DNA from: Vitis vinifera
Taxonomy: Eukaryota; Streptophyta; Magnoliopsida; Vitales; Vitaceae
NCBI RefSeq assembly: GCF_030704535.1
Contig: NC_081812.1
Span: 17,307,501-17,371,500, forward strand
Reading direction: 5' to 3'
DNA: 64,000 bases
The notes under the pieces were generated by a model, which saw only the letters and a program-made list of their open reading frames with translations, made no database searches and was not told the origin of the DNA. Numbering within the stretch: position 1 is the stretch's first letter; the number at the start of each line of letters is the position of its first letter. Positions 33,825 to 45,808 of the stretch are shown piece after piece. Position numbers and translations under genes: made by a program.

Positions 33825-34058
33825 GACATGACTAGGAGCTTTTAGCCTCTTATAATAAAAGAAAACATTCATCCAATACCAACACAAAGATCAAACAGCC
33901 TTAATCCAAAAATTATGCCAACAAAAACGATTCATGTAACAACCGAATCAACAGCCATTAACTTCAAGCTCATCTGGTGCACAACAATAACAAACATTAC
34001 ATGCTTCCCCAACTACAAGAAGAAGGCCCAGCGCTGTCAAATTACATAATGCTACCAA
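33825..34058 (+). repeat. Relict copy of CPL2 intron sequence
   Basis: This segment matches 62856-63068 in the CPL2-like gene intron (shared AACACAAAGATCAAACAGC, AATTATGCCAAC and ATTAACTTCAAGCTCATC). It directly abuts the CBM20 relict, so about 13.5 kb that separates the two in the functional locus is missing here. Confidence 0.85.
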
Positions 34059-34650
34059 TGAATTGATTTTCCTTCACATCTCACTCAATCTCAGAAGATG
34101 ATTCCAAATGAGAGTCATGCACCACTTCGTTATAATAGCTAGAAGGCAGTATTAGTAAGGGGAGGCAGTGATTGGTATTTAGTAATGAAGGGCGATTGTT
34201 ATGATGGTCAACAATGGCGAGGTGAAGAGATGGGCCACAAGTAAAAAGTGGTGGTATAGATGGAGATGCATCATTCACAATTAGAGCTCATAAGGGTGAT
34301 TAAAATTGAAAAGGTCAACAATTAGGAACAAGAGAGTATTGTTTCACCAAATATTGTTCCATAAATGAAATCTAGAGTAGAAGACCAGCTGGTCATGTGG
34401 GAAGCAAAGCACATAGCAACCACAATACCCATCTTCTTGACCCCTTCAACAACATGAAATCAACATAAACAAGAATTCCAAATCACCTCCTCTTAACTCC
34501 TGCAAAGAAAATTTAGATTCTTGTCCAAAAAAACTTGACCTGTGGACTTCTAGAAGATATTGCTAGGGCTCAAGCATAAGACAGGCAAACTATACATAGC
34601 TCAAGCATTCATTACATGGCAATATTGAGTGGTCTACCTATACTTGGTTA
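34059..34650. other. Spacer, 3' of receptor-kinase pseudogene
   Basis: A reverse open frame at 34081-34278 (ending VVHDSHLESSSEIE) has better-than-random composition and lies just beyond the CPL2 intron relict. It could be a remnant of a CPL2 exon whose functional copy lies beyond the window. Nothing else is seen. Confidence 0.35.
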
Positions 34651-34656
34651 TTTCTG

Positions 34657-37600
34657 CTAAGTTTCATCAATCATGTCCTTAATACTATGTACTTCCAGGA
34701 CAGCATCACAAATATCCATTCGTTCTCTTGGTGATTCCTTAGAACATGCAACTCCTATTCCAAGTATAGAAATTAAACAAACGCTGACACTGGCCGCTTC
34801 CTCCTCTTCTCCTCCCAAGAGTATCCGTACATGATCCACAATCTCCGTTGCTCCTCCTGGCAAAGCCATGTCCACAAACTTATGAAGGCTGAGGCCATCG
34901 TTGAACATGTCATCAGTAGGTTTTTTCCCTGTGAACATTTCCAACAAGAGTATCCCATGGCTATGCACATCCCCTTGAGTTGACAGATCACTTCCCATGC
35001 CAAACTCTGCAGTTCAACAATAACACATCTCACATAAAAATTGCAGCAATCACCTGTATGTTTTACTAGAACAAAGAGAGAAAAAGAAAAGGCTTAGTCA
35101 CCTGGAGCAGCATATCCAATGGTTCATTTTAAAACAACTGAGCTGGTCTGAATATGAGAATTTTCATTGATGTGATGATGAAGGAACCTTGCTAGACCAA
35201 AATCACCCACATGAGCATTCTTATCATTGTCTAGAAGAACGTTACTTGGTTTTATATCACAATGTATGATTGGATCTTGGCATTGGTTATGAAGATAATC
35301 CAAGGCTGAACCCACATCAATTGCTATATTTAATCGCTGAAGAAGGTTTAGACTCCTCTGCCCATGTGCATTCCCTTCTGGGACAAACTGATGCAACCAA
35401 GTCTCGAGGCTTCCATTTGGCATGTATTCATAAACTAGGGCTTTGAAGTCGTTACCATGAAAGTCAACGCTTGAGCAAGCAGTTATGATCTTGACAAGAT
35501 TCCGATGCCGAATGTTTCTCAAAGCTTCGCACTCGGCCATGAAACTCTTGGAAGCTCCTCTGTTCTGAAGGTTGAATACCTTCACTGCAATGACTGTTTC
35601 GTTTGGATGAAGAATTCCCTTGTATACTGAGCCTAAGCTTCTTGTACCAATCAAATGGGCTGAAGAGTATCCATCTGTTGCTTTGACAAGCAGCCCATAA
35701 GAAATATTCATAAATCGGTCCTGCAACAGAGATTCCGAGGGTTGGCCTTTGCTCACTTTTTTAAGCCGACGAAGGATTATACAGGACATCAAAATTATTC
35801 CCGAAAGTCCTATAGGGATTGTTAATTTGAGGGTGAGAGACATTTTCTGCTTTCTCTTCTGGTCTTTAGAGCATCTTGGCAACTGTAGTTCAGGTATACC
35901 CCCACAAAGCCTGTCATTTCCAGCAATTGAAATTGCACTTGCATTTCTGAAAACTCCATCTACTGGTATCTCACCTTCGAAATCATTCAAAGAAAGGTTC
36001 AAATTCCTCAAGGGAATAGTAGCCAAGTATCTTGGAATTTCACCCGACAGGTTGTTGTGTGAAAGATCTAGCTCTTCGAGACCTCTCAGAGTATTCAACG
36101 ACTGTGGGATGTCCCCACCAAAGGAATTATCATACATATAAAGGCGTTCCAATCTAATACAACTGCCAAGACTGCTAGGAATATCACCAGATAACTGGTT
36201 TTGGGAAATGTCCAATTCAACAAGGTTTCTCAAGTTACCCACTTCCCAGGGTAGTAAACCACTGAGACTATTTCGAGCTAGGTTGAGGGATTTCGCTAAA
36301 GATGATAGGCCAATAACTTCTCGGGGTATGTCACCACTTAGGTTATTGCCATAAAGATGCAACAATATCAAATTGTGGCAATTTCCAAGAGTTGAAGGTA
36401 TACTTCCCTGAAAATTATTTTCCTCTAACCAGAGCTGGTTCAACAATGTTAAGTTTCCGATAGAGGAAGGGATTACCCCTGACAACTTATTTTTATCGAA
36501 ACCCACTTCTTCTAGCTTGTGAAGATTCCCATTGGAGGTTGGAATACTTCCTGTGAATTGATTTTTGTGCATATCTAATGCAATTAAGTTTGCGAGATTT
36601 CCAATGCCTGTTGGGATGTTTCCAGAGATTTGATTTGCTGCGAATGATAGCCACTGGAGTTGGGTTGAGAGGTTGCCCAAGGAATTGGGTAACACCCCTC
36701 CAAAATTATTATCACTTAGGAACAATATTTTCAATTGCTGCAGTTGGTCAAGGAGGAGACGAAACTTAGGTCATTGGCTTCCCCACTTCCCAAATAGTTA
36801 CTAAACACAGCCAACCGTCTGAGGTTGTGGAGATTTCCAAAATTAATAGCCACCATACCAGAATTTATTCGATGAAAGGTCAAGTATTTCAAGATTTGAT
36901 GTATTTGATAATGATACCGGAATGGGTCCACTAAGCCTACTTACGTGGACAGAAAAGAGCCGAAGCTTAGAGAGAGTGGACCATAAATCCAATGGAAGAC
37001 TTCCTTTCAATTGATTAAATGCAACACCAAATTGAGTAAGAGATGTAAGGTTGGAGATCGATGGAGGGATCGTACCGGATAGTTGATTCGTGGAGAGTAC
37101 AAGCGTCACTAAGCTTTGTAGGCGACCCAGTGAATGTGGGATACTTCCGTTCAACTCATTGGAAGCTGCAACAAGAACTCTGAGAGATGACAAGTTCCCA
37201 AAAGTAGGTGCTATGGTACCCGTCAAACTGTTGTAATCAATAAAAAGTTGCAGCATGTTGGATAAGGAGCCGAGCTCAGAAGGAACTTCTCCCCAGAAAT
37301 TGTTGTTGCCCAGGCCAAGGATTCTCATATTAGAACATAGAGAAAGGTTAGCTGGGATTTGTCCTTCCAACCAGTTATTTGTCAAGTTTAGAATCTGCAT
37401 CCTGACTACAGGAGGGACCTCACCTTGAAAACTGTTGTTGGATAGATTGATGGTTCTGAGGAAACTAAGGTTTCCAATTAGAGGAGGGATAGAACCCACC
37501 AGACCCAATGAATGCAAATTTAAGACGGTGACTCTTTGATGCCTGCCACTGCAAGACACGCCTTGCCATTGGCAGAAGTGGAGAGAATCATTCCACGAGC

Positions 37601-37671
37601 TCATGGCCCTGAGAGGGGCATCAGTTATCTGAGTGTTGATGGCAAGCAGGGCAAGACGATCAGTTTCGTTC
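34657..37671 (-). pseudogene. LRR-XII receptor-like kinase pseudogene (EFR/Xa21-like)
   Basis: This is a broken homologue of the neighbouring intact kinase. Homology begins at NETDRLALLAI (about 37670). The signal-peptide part is missing and a stop lies just upstream, so it is 5'-truncated. The LRR region is split by a frame change near 36850 and a one-base loss near 36735 (AGCAATTG where AATTTG is expected). The kinase retains RSLGSVYKG (P-loop Gly lost), HCDIKPSNVLL and VGDFGLARF. A Gly codon of the activation segment, KGTIGYAAPE in the intact copy, is TGA at 35126-35124. The intron (35007-35101, GT-AG) is in the same place as in the intact gene. The last exon (34657-35006) encodes EFGMGSDLSTQGDVHSHGIL and onward to the end of the kinase. 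At least three disabling changes besides the truncation make a full receptor impossible. Confidence 0.9.
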
Positions 37672-37699
37672 CAAATGGCCCCTCACGGCTTTAAAACGT

Positions 37700-38430
37700 G
37701 TCAACATGATTAAAAGGAGTTCATACTTATAGTCAGGAACTTTCCCCTATCCAATGTGGGATAATTTTTTATTTTACCTAAAAGTCTAAGACAAACTTCA
37801 AAATAGGTATGGTTTTTTTGTTGATAACACTTTCTTGTAAAAATACCATGGCATTCAACTTGGCGTGAAGTACGGGAACACTCACTACAGAATATTGGGA
37901 TGTCACTGGAAGAGAATGCCTCAGAAGTTTGAAGTCAAGTCGGAGGTTGAAGTTTTACTTTGAACAACAACACATCAAATTCAACTGAAAGGTGAATGCA
38001 CAGCTGGCGATTGTAAAGTAGAAACTCTGAAGCAATGGGGAGGAGCCATTCACCATACTTACACAGCAGGGATCCAAATTAACATGAATATAAGCATTAT
38101 ATTTTCCTTCGTAAATCCGACTAATTAAACAAAATCATTAGCATTTACCAGTTGCCCCATATTATTCACTTGGATAGAGGAGGAAATTCACCTCCACCAT
38201 AAACCTTACCCTACATACCCAGAAATATGAAATTTAACAGAAAGCTTTAATCATCTTAATTGCTTCCAACTGACGTGCTGGAAAAACTTTCAGTGCTCCT
38301 GTTATGAGAGAGGAAAATTAAAACATAAGCTCAAATTCTCAAACATGGTATTGAAATATATGGCTTCCATCTAGAAAACAAACATAAGCTAAAAAGAACG
38401 AAAAAAGAAAAGAGAAAAAGGTTTCCAATT
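37700..38430. other. Spacer between two receptor-kinase genes
   Basis: No gene or clear repeat seen. It contains the 3' untranslated region of the intact kinase at its right end. Confidence 0.5.
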
Positions 38431-38535
38431 GCTTATTTAATCTCTATCTCAGGATCCCTAATGATCATATTTCCAGATAGGCCACAAAGCACCACCAGCA
38501 AAAACAAGCCATAAAATTCAATCTTGAAAAGACTT

Positions 38536-41500
38536 CTACCCAGTGCTTGCGCCAAAGCTAACCCCATTTCCAAGAAGAATTTTTCTGATAAGTTGCAGTT
38601 CTTTGATAGCTTCTGTAATGGCCATTCGCTCCCTGGGAGATTCCAGTGAACAAGAAACTCCAATTCTAAGTATTGAGATCAAGCACTCATGCATTTTCTC
38701 TCTTTTCATATGTGCCAGATTAGAACTATCTGCGGCAGTTGTTTCCTCCTCTTTTGCTTCACTAGAGAGGAAAAATGGGTCTATAATGTCAGCTATTCGT
38801 TCAGGCAATGCCATCTTCACAAAATTATGGAGATTCAGTTGATCACTGAACATGCTCTCAGTAGGCCTCTTCCCGGTAAACATCTCCAATAGGAGAATCC
38901 CATAGCTGTATGTGTCACCAAGGGCTGAAACCTTAGTTCCCATTCCATACTCTGTAAAACTCAAATTATAGTTATGGTTGTTAGGACAAACTGCATGTAA
39001 GTCTGGATATGATAAGTTCTAAATTGAGTATTTATGCATGGCTTGATTGCCCCCTTTGTGAAGGCCTTTTTTTCTCCCCAGAAACCATTCCCAAGAGTTT
39101 TTCTGGCTTGAGGAGTCCCTTCCCGGATAGTTGAATCTTGAAACTGATTCTTGTGAAATGCTGTGAATATAGAGTGCAACTACAACTACAACTACAAATA
39201 AAAATTAAAAAATTGAAAAAAAACAAAAAAACAAAGAAACAAGGTTACCTGGTGCTGCATAACCAATGGTTCCCTTCAATCCAATAGAGCTGCTCTGACT
39301 GGGGTGAGATCTACCTGCGGCTTCTGGAATGAATCTCGCTAGCCCGAAATCACCCACATGAGCAGTCATGTCATTGTCAAGAAGAATGTTGCTTGGCTTC
39401 AAATCACAATGAACAATGGGCTTATGGCAATGGTGATGAAGATAATCCAGTGCGGAAGCCACATCAATGGCAATGTTCAATCTTTGGGGAAGGCTTAAAA
39501 TCCGAAGGACATCATTTATTTCATCTGGTGTTGGGACTGGGTGCAGCCAATTTTCCAAACTCCCATTGGGCATGAACTCATAGACTAGAGCTTTGAAATC
39601 ATTGCCTTGGTAATCAACACTTGAGCAAGTGGTTAAGACTTTGACGAGATTCCGATGCCTAATGTTTCTCAAGGCCTCGCACTCTGCCTTGAAGCTCTTA
39701 ACAGCTCCACGCTGATGTAGCTGTATTACCTTAACTGCAACCACTGTCTCATCTTGACCCAGAATTCCTTTGTACACAGAACCAAAGCCACCTGTACCGA
39801 TCAAGTTGGCAGAAGAAAATCCTCCAGTTGCTTTGAAAAGACCATCATAGGACACATTCAAGATCAAATCCTTGGATGACGCAGATGTTTGAGAAGGCTC
39901 TCTCTTTACTCTTCTCAGCCGATTGATAACTAGAAGAGACATTATCAAAACTAATCCCAGAAAGCCAGTAAGTAATCCGATCATCAACTTGAGTCCGCGC
40001 TTCGATTCTCCTGTTTTTGGCTTAGTGACAGGGCATGCAGGCAAATGTAATTCAGGTATACCCCCACAAAGCTTATTATTCCCAGCTACTGAAGTGGAAG
40101 TTGCATTATTGAAGACCCCTTTGGTTGGTAGCTGGCCTTCAAAATTGTTGAAAGACAGGTTCAAATTGCTGAGGGAAAGTTGCTGAAGAAATTCAGGAAT
40201 TTGGCCAGAAAGGTTATTGCGTGAGAGATCCAAGTCCAGGAGACCTCTCAAAGAAATAAAAGATGGAGGAATGGAACCTTTAAAGAAGTTACCTTCCATA
40301 TGAAGGTGCTCCAAGGTTAAACAACTGCCAAGGCCATCAGGAATTTCACCAGACAACTTATTCTCAGAAACGTCCAAGTGCCCCAGATTTTTCAGTTTTC
40401 TCACTTCGGACGGTAGCAAACCAGTCAATTGATTTCTAGCTAGATTAAGGGAAATCGTAAGGGAAACAAGATCCATAACCTTTTCAGGTATAGTACCATT
40501 GAGAGAGTTGTAAGAAAGGTCTAGCTCTTGCAGGTACAAAAGATTCCCAAAACTAGAAGGAATTTTCCCGCTTAAGTGATTGTTTTGAAGATGAAGGGAA
40601 TACAATCGTGTGATGTTTCCTAGTGAGGATGGAATATGACCCGATAACTGATTTCTAGACAAATCTATTCGACCTAACATCTGAAGGTTCCCAATAAGGA
40701 CAGGAATGCTCCCTGTGAAATCATTGTTTGCTAATATTAAGTCAGTCAGATTAACCAGGTTCCCAATCCCTGGAGGAATTGTTCCCGACAACTGATTGTT
40801 GTCCAATTTTAATTTCATAAGTTGGGTTGAGAGGTTGGCTATAGAATTCGGCAACACCCCTCCAAATTGACTACCACTGAGATCCAACACCTTCAAAGCC
40901 CTGCATTTCATTAAAGAGTTCAAGAAACTCAAATCATCGGCCTCTCCTTTTCCCAGAGGGTTGGAAGCAAGAAACAGTCCCCAAAGATTAGGCATGCCTC
41001 CAAAGTCGATTGAAACTTTCCCAGTAAAGTTACTCATGGTGATATCGAATTCAAGAAGGTTAGAGGCATTTGATAATGATGAGGGTAGGGAACCAGTAAA
41101 GTCATTATTGCCAATATTTAAAACTTGGAGATTAGGAAGAGTGAAGGCCAGGTCCCAGGGTAAACTACCATAAAGTTTATTATATGGCAAAGAAAATACT
41201 TCCAATGATGACATATTGTAAACTGAGGAAGGGATGATACCAGAGAATCCATTCATGCCCAATCCCATAAACTCTAAAGTCTGCAACTGGCCTAATGCTT
41301 GTGGTATGCTTCCCTCCAAGTGATTGACTGCAAAAGACAGAGATTTAATGCTAGTGAGGTTGCCTAAAGAATCTGGGACTGGCCCGGTCAGATTGTTGTA
41401 GTGAAGTTGCATCCTCACAACCTTTGGATATGAGCCAAGCCAAGATGGGATCCTCCCAATTAAGTTGTTGAAGCCCAGACGAAAATAAACGAGGTTAGAG

Positions 41501-41979
41501 CAGCGGGAGAGATTGGCAGGAATCTCTCCGGAGAAGGAGTTGTTGGTCAAGTTAAGAGCTCTGAGTCTGGACAGACGCCCAAGTTCTTGTGGGATTTGGC
41601 CATGGAAGTTGTTGAGTTCGAGGTTGAGACCGGTAAGGAAGGTGAGGTTCCCTATAGAAGGAGATAGAGACCCCACCAAGTGAAGGGAGTTGAGGTTCAA
41701 GGTGTTAACTCGCTGGTGACGGTGTCCGCATGTGACACCAGTCCAGTTGCAGAAATGGACAGAATCGTTCCATGAAGTGGTGATTCCAAGTGGGTCTTGG
41801 GTTATCTGTGCTTTGATGGCTAGTAAGGCCAGCCTATCAGTCTCGTTGCCATACAAAATGGTGGATGAAGTGGTTGGAGATGGTGAATGGAGGAAGATGA
41901 TGGTGTATGGTACAAGAATTGAATGGAAGATAAATGAGCGAAATGGAATCAAAGTATTGTCTTGAAGAGAGAGTAGCAT
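38536..41979 (-). CDS. LRR receptor-like serine/threonine kinase, subfamily XII (EFR/Xa21/At3g47570-like)
   Basis: Two exons (41979-39249 and 38951-38536) join in phase at GYAAP|E, giving 1048 aa; the intron is 297 bp. The open frame extends upstream of 41979, but only the ATG at 41979 is a true Met codon. Order of parts: a hydrophobic signal region (FIFHSILVPYTIIFLH), an LRRNT cap with NETDRLALLAIKAQ and WTGVTCGHRHQRV, about 22 LRRs of the GxIPxxLGNLxxL type, a juxtamembrane CGGIPELHLPAC, a transmembrane segment at about 661-684 (LMIGLLTGFLGLVLIMSLLV), and a kinase. The kinase shows GTGGFGSVYKG (about 726), VAVKV, VHCDLKPSN (about 856) and GDFGLARF. Cys before the catalytic Asp makes it a non-RD kinase, typical of innate immune receptors. 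Ligand unknown. Confidence 0.95.
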
Positions 41980-42084
41980 GGCTGGTAATTGGCAAGGCAG
42001 GTAGTAACTGGACAGACTATGAAGAGAAGTGGGCAATGTAAGTGCATATCCTCTTCTTGGGATGAATGAATCCCAGTTCCCATG

Positions 42085-42094
42085 TATATATATA
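42085..42094 (-). promoter_or_regulatory. Candidate TATA box of LRR kinase gene
   Basis: A TATATATATA run lies about 106 bp upstream of the ATG at 41979 on the reverse strand. Confidence 0.45.
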
Positions 42095-42179
42095 CAAGAA
42101 TCCCTGCCAATAAATTTGAGTTTGATCGGCCTTTACTGACCAATATGCCCACACCTTTTAACGTCATCTTGAAGCCACT

Positions 42180-43700
42180 TGTTTACTTGCACAGTTGTAC
42201 TCCGACGTAACTCGCCCAATATGCATGACTTTTTTCTACCACTAACCATTAGTATAATTTACTTCATAAAAGAATGATTACAATAATTAATGATTTGTAT
42301 CTGGACAGTACTTCAAGAATTAATATATCCACAGGCTAACAAGAGGAGAATAATACAGAATTATGATTTATTTTTAAGATGAAAATATATGCTTCAACAA
42401 GTATAATTTTGGTTTCTACGGTGTTAACTTTAATGAAACCGCTCAAGCCAACAGCTTCGCAGCTAGTGGGAAGATGGAAGATAAACCTATCCACTTCAGA
42501 ACTGGCCCCATGTTTTTTGGCAGCTATAAGGTGATGGACATGAAATTCAGGGCCAAAGGGAGGACATTTTATCAATAGAGTGTGAACTCAATAGGCTAGG
42601 ATCGGCGCTGCGCGTATAGCCTCGTCCAGTTGATAGCTAGATTGGTGTCCATTGTCGTTACGGTATTATCACCTCAGTTTCATACCAAATTGATTGAAAC
42701 TCGAGTGTTAATAAAAGAAGAGTAATGTATGTATATAAAGGTTAGCATTCGATGACCAAGGATAACTTATGTCATTTTGAAAAGATATCATCAATCAAAG
42801 ATGTTATGTTTATACTTGTTTAGGATGTTGCCAAATCATACTACTTGTGGATCATAGAAAATGAGAAAGGTTGGATTGATGAGTTTATTGAGAGAGATTT
42901 AAATTTATTTATTTTATCACATGACAGATATTCACTTGGCAAAAGAAGCTCACGAAGGGTAAAATGTACACGTGAAAAGCTTAATTGGCGGAGGGAGGAT
43001 AAAATGGAACGTTAAAAGACACGTAAGCTCTACATTTTTATTTTTATTTTGCATTTCCTTTCAATATATTTCTTTGACTTGACGGATGAATTAAAAAATC
43101 GATTATATCGTCCAAGTGGAAGTCAATCAAGTCAACTGATGAGATTGTAAGGTTGAAACTAATAATAGGATAAGAAAGGGAAAACTAGAGTGACATGGTC
43201 CAAATTTACGGCAATGCTATTAAAAGGGGGTGTTCCACTAAATGGTGACCTCTCATTTTCACAGTGGATGGTGGTCCCACATCCAAGGCTCGTTGGTCCT
43301 CAGGCCAATGCCCATTAATTCGGATCGAAAGTTCCTTCGATTTCGAGAGAAACAAACTAAAGAAAACGAAGATTATGGCCATCATTGTTGACTCTTGCAG
43401 TTCAGAGGACCACCAAAGATCCAAGAGATGAACGTACATGTAGGGTGGGGTTAAGAATTCAAGTCTTCTTCCTGGCTTTCTAAGCATGTCGCATGAGGGT
43501 TCAGAATACTTAATCACGAACCAACCTAACAATTCTTGAAATTTGATTTCCGATAACTAATCAGAAGACTCCTAGAAATGATGGGAAGCTTTGGCTAAGG
43601 AGAAGACTAGGAAGAGATGGTCTTTGTTATTAAACAATAATGCAATTTGCAGGGTGCGATTCATATTTAAGATGAGCTACAATCTAAAATTGCAAGGAAA
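42180..43700. other. Intergenic DNA upstream of the receptor kinase
   Basis: No gene supported. Open frames at 42336-42575 and 43206-43532 on the reverse strand have no recognisable motif or splice context. Confidence 0.5.
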
Positions 43701-43709
43701 ATGTCAATC

Positions 43710-44231
43710 TAAGGATGACAATGAGGGGTTCGGGACGGGTTGTTCCCATCCCGACCCTGCCCTGTTTATTCAAACTAATTCTTATCTATATCCCATTTAA
43801 AAAATTAAACGGGACAGGGTGGGGCGGGTATGATAAATTCTCATACCCGTCCCGTCCCATTTAACTTTTTTTAAAATTTTAATTTTTTTTAAAAATTATT
43901 TTTAAAATTTTTAATTACATTTAAATTAATATATTTTATAAATAATTAAATAATTAAATTTTTTATAACTTATTTTATTAAAAATATTTTATTATTATTT
44001 ATATATTAAAAATAGTAAAATAAAAATTAAATTAAATTCATTTTAAAAATTAATTTTATATACAATCGGGGCAGGGCGTGGAGCAATACCTAAACCTGCC
44101 CCGAACCCGTCCTGGTTTTTAAAAAAAATTCTCAAACTCGTTCCAAACCCGATTATTAAAATTGAACCCCATCCTATTAAGAGCAGCATGGGTACCTAAA
44201 AAATAAATCGTTCGTTCCATTGTCATCTCTA
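43710..44231. mobile_element. hAT-like MITE with GGGACGGG-rich arms
   Basis: The left end TAAGGATGACAATG and the inverted right end (TAGAGATGACAATG as read inward) form terminal inverted repeats fitting the hAT consensus start YARNG. The direct repeat GTCAAT flanks the element (43703-43708 and 44232-44237); it is imperfect as an 8-bp target duplication. Internally, GGGTTCGGGACGGG and CCCGTCCCGTCCC arms can pair with each other, around an AT-rich core. No coding capacity, so it is non-autonomous. This type of element (GGATGGCAATGGGGCGGG-like) is widespread in plants. Confidence 0.7.
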
Positions 44232-44239
44232 GTCAATGG

Positions 44240-45650
44240 GTGGGTTTACATGCGGGTAGAGTTTTGATAGTGGGCCAGGCCCCTCTCTCTCTAAGCCGCC
44301 TTCCTTTTTCTTTTTCTTTCAATGTGGTGGTGGGTTTGTAACCCATTGTTGTTGGGACATGTTGTTTCTTGTTTATCATGTGTGATGCAATAACAAAATA
44401 ATAATTATATATAGAATAAAAATTAATATAAAAAAATTATATTTGTAAAAAAATATAATAATTTTTAAGATAATAAAATGATAATTGATCTTTATTAAAT
44501 ATTATTAAAAGATTAATTAGATTATTTTTAAGGTATAAAACAATGAAACTCTTTTAGCCACATGACCATTTATGATTAGATGATACATTTTCGTAATAGG
44601 ATTGTGAAAAAAAAAAAAAAGACCCTTAATCAACATCTAATTTGTAAGATCAACTATCCTTGAAAACCTATTTTGTGAGCGAGCTCCATGAATTTCCATG
44701 GATGATGTCCACACAGTGACACTCTATTTACCATGCTATGTTGGGTCGTCCTACAAGTTGGCCCATTACCACTTTTTATTCATCATAGGGCCTACTTTTA
44801 TGATTCAGTGGGAATCCAGATTCAGCTGGAAAAGTAGGCCCATTAGCCCAATCAAACCCACAATAAAAAGGCCCACATTTACTCATTCCAATGGCGTTCA
44901 ATGTTAATGATCACAACTTACCAATAACCATAAATATCAAATCTGATGGATTCCACATCTTTATACAACCCTTAATTTTGACATTTAGACAGAGTAATTG
45001 CAACATTATCGTTTCTATTTGCTATGAATTAAAGAAGAAAAAGACAAAAAAAATGTATCAAGCCCACATCCATTTTTTTAAAAATAGTTTATAATTTAAA
45101 AAATTAATATTTTTTTTATAAAAACTCTATTTTAACTTCTTCAAGGAATTATTTTATACTTAATAAAACTTTTTATTAACTGAAACATTTTTCCATTTTC
45201 CAATATGGGCAGGCAACAGGCAACAGGCAACAGGCATCGGGGGTTGCACTTGTACAGACCAGCAGCTCAATTATATCATTATCATCACATACCTTTAATA
45301 TTAATTTGAAAGTGGAACTTTTGAATTTCTGAGCAATTGAACTTGGGGGCATGGAAGCGCAGAGTCGATGTGGGACAGTGGGAGTGAGTGCAAGGAACAG
45401 GCGAAGAAGTGATGTGTGGTAGTGGGAGTCTGAGTGGGATGAACCACCGCCGTTTAAAACGAGCGGTGGGAAATGTGTGACTGAGTTTAATTATAATGAA
45501 GGGTCTTGTTACTCTAACTTCTCGAAAGGCTCAACAGTTGGGTTCAGATTCTAACGATGCAGCAGCGATACACCTGGATCCCCCTTTTTCATCTCTCTAA
45601 GGTAATAGGCCCCACTTCTTTGTTTATATTATTATATTATTAGATATACC
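44240..45650. other. Intergenic DNA and distal promoter of CBM20 gene
   Basis: No gene supported. Several GGCCCA-type motifs lie between 44755 and 44875 (TTGGCCCATT, TAGGCCCATT, AAGGCCCACA). Four tandem CAGGCAA-like units lie at 45209-45236. The leader region at 45650-45800 is CT-rich, consistent with transcription starting about 100 bp before the ATG. Confidence 0.45.
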
Positions 45651-45808
45651 CTCACGCTCTCGCACTCTCACCTGAGTCTCACCCACCACAGCGCCACAGC
45701 CACTTGTACATAACCCAAGAAAATCACCCAGTGTTTTTCACTACTTTCTCCATTCCCCTCTTCTTCCCGTGTTCCCCTCTCAGTCTTGGCCATTGCTAAC
45801 TGTACTGA

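Noticed and set aside
43206-43532. 108-codon reverse open frame
   Set aside because: No recognisable motif, no promoter features, and composition similar to flanking non-coding DNA.
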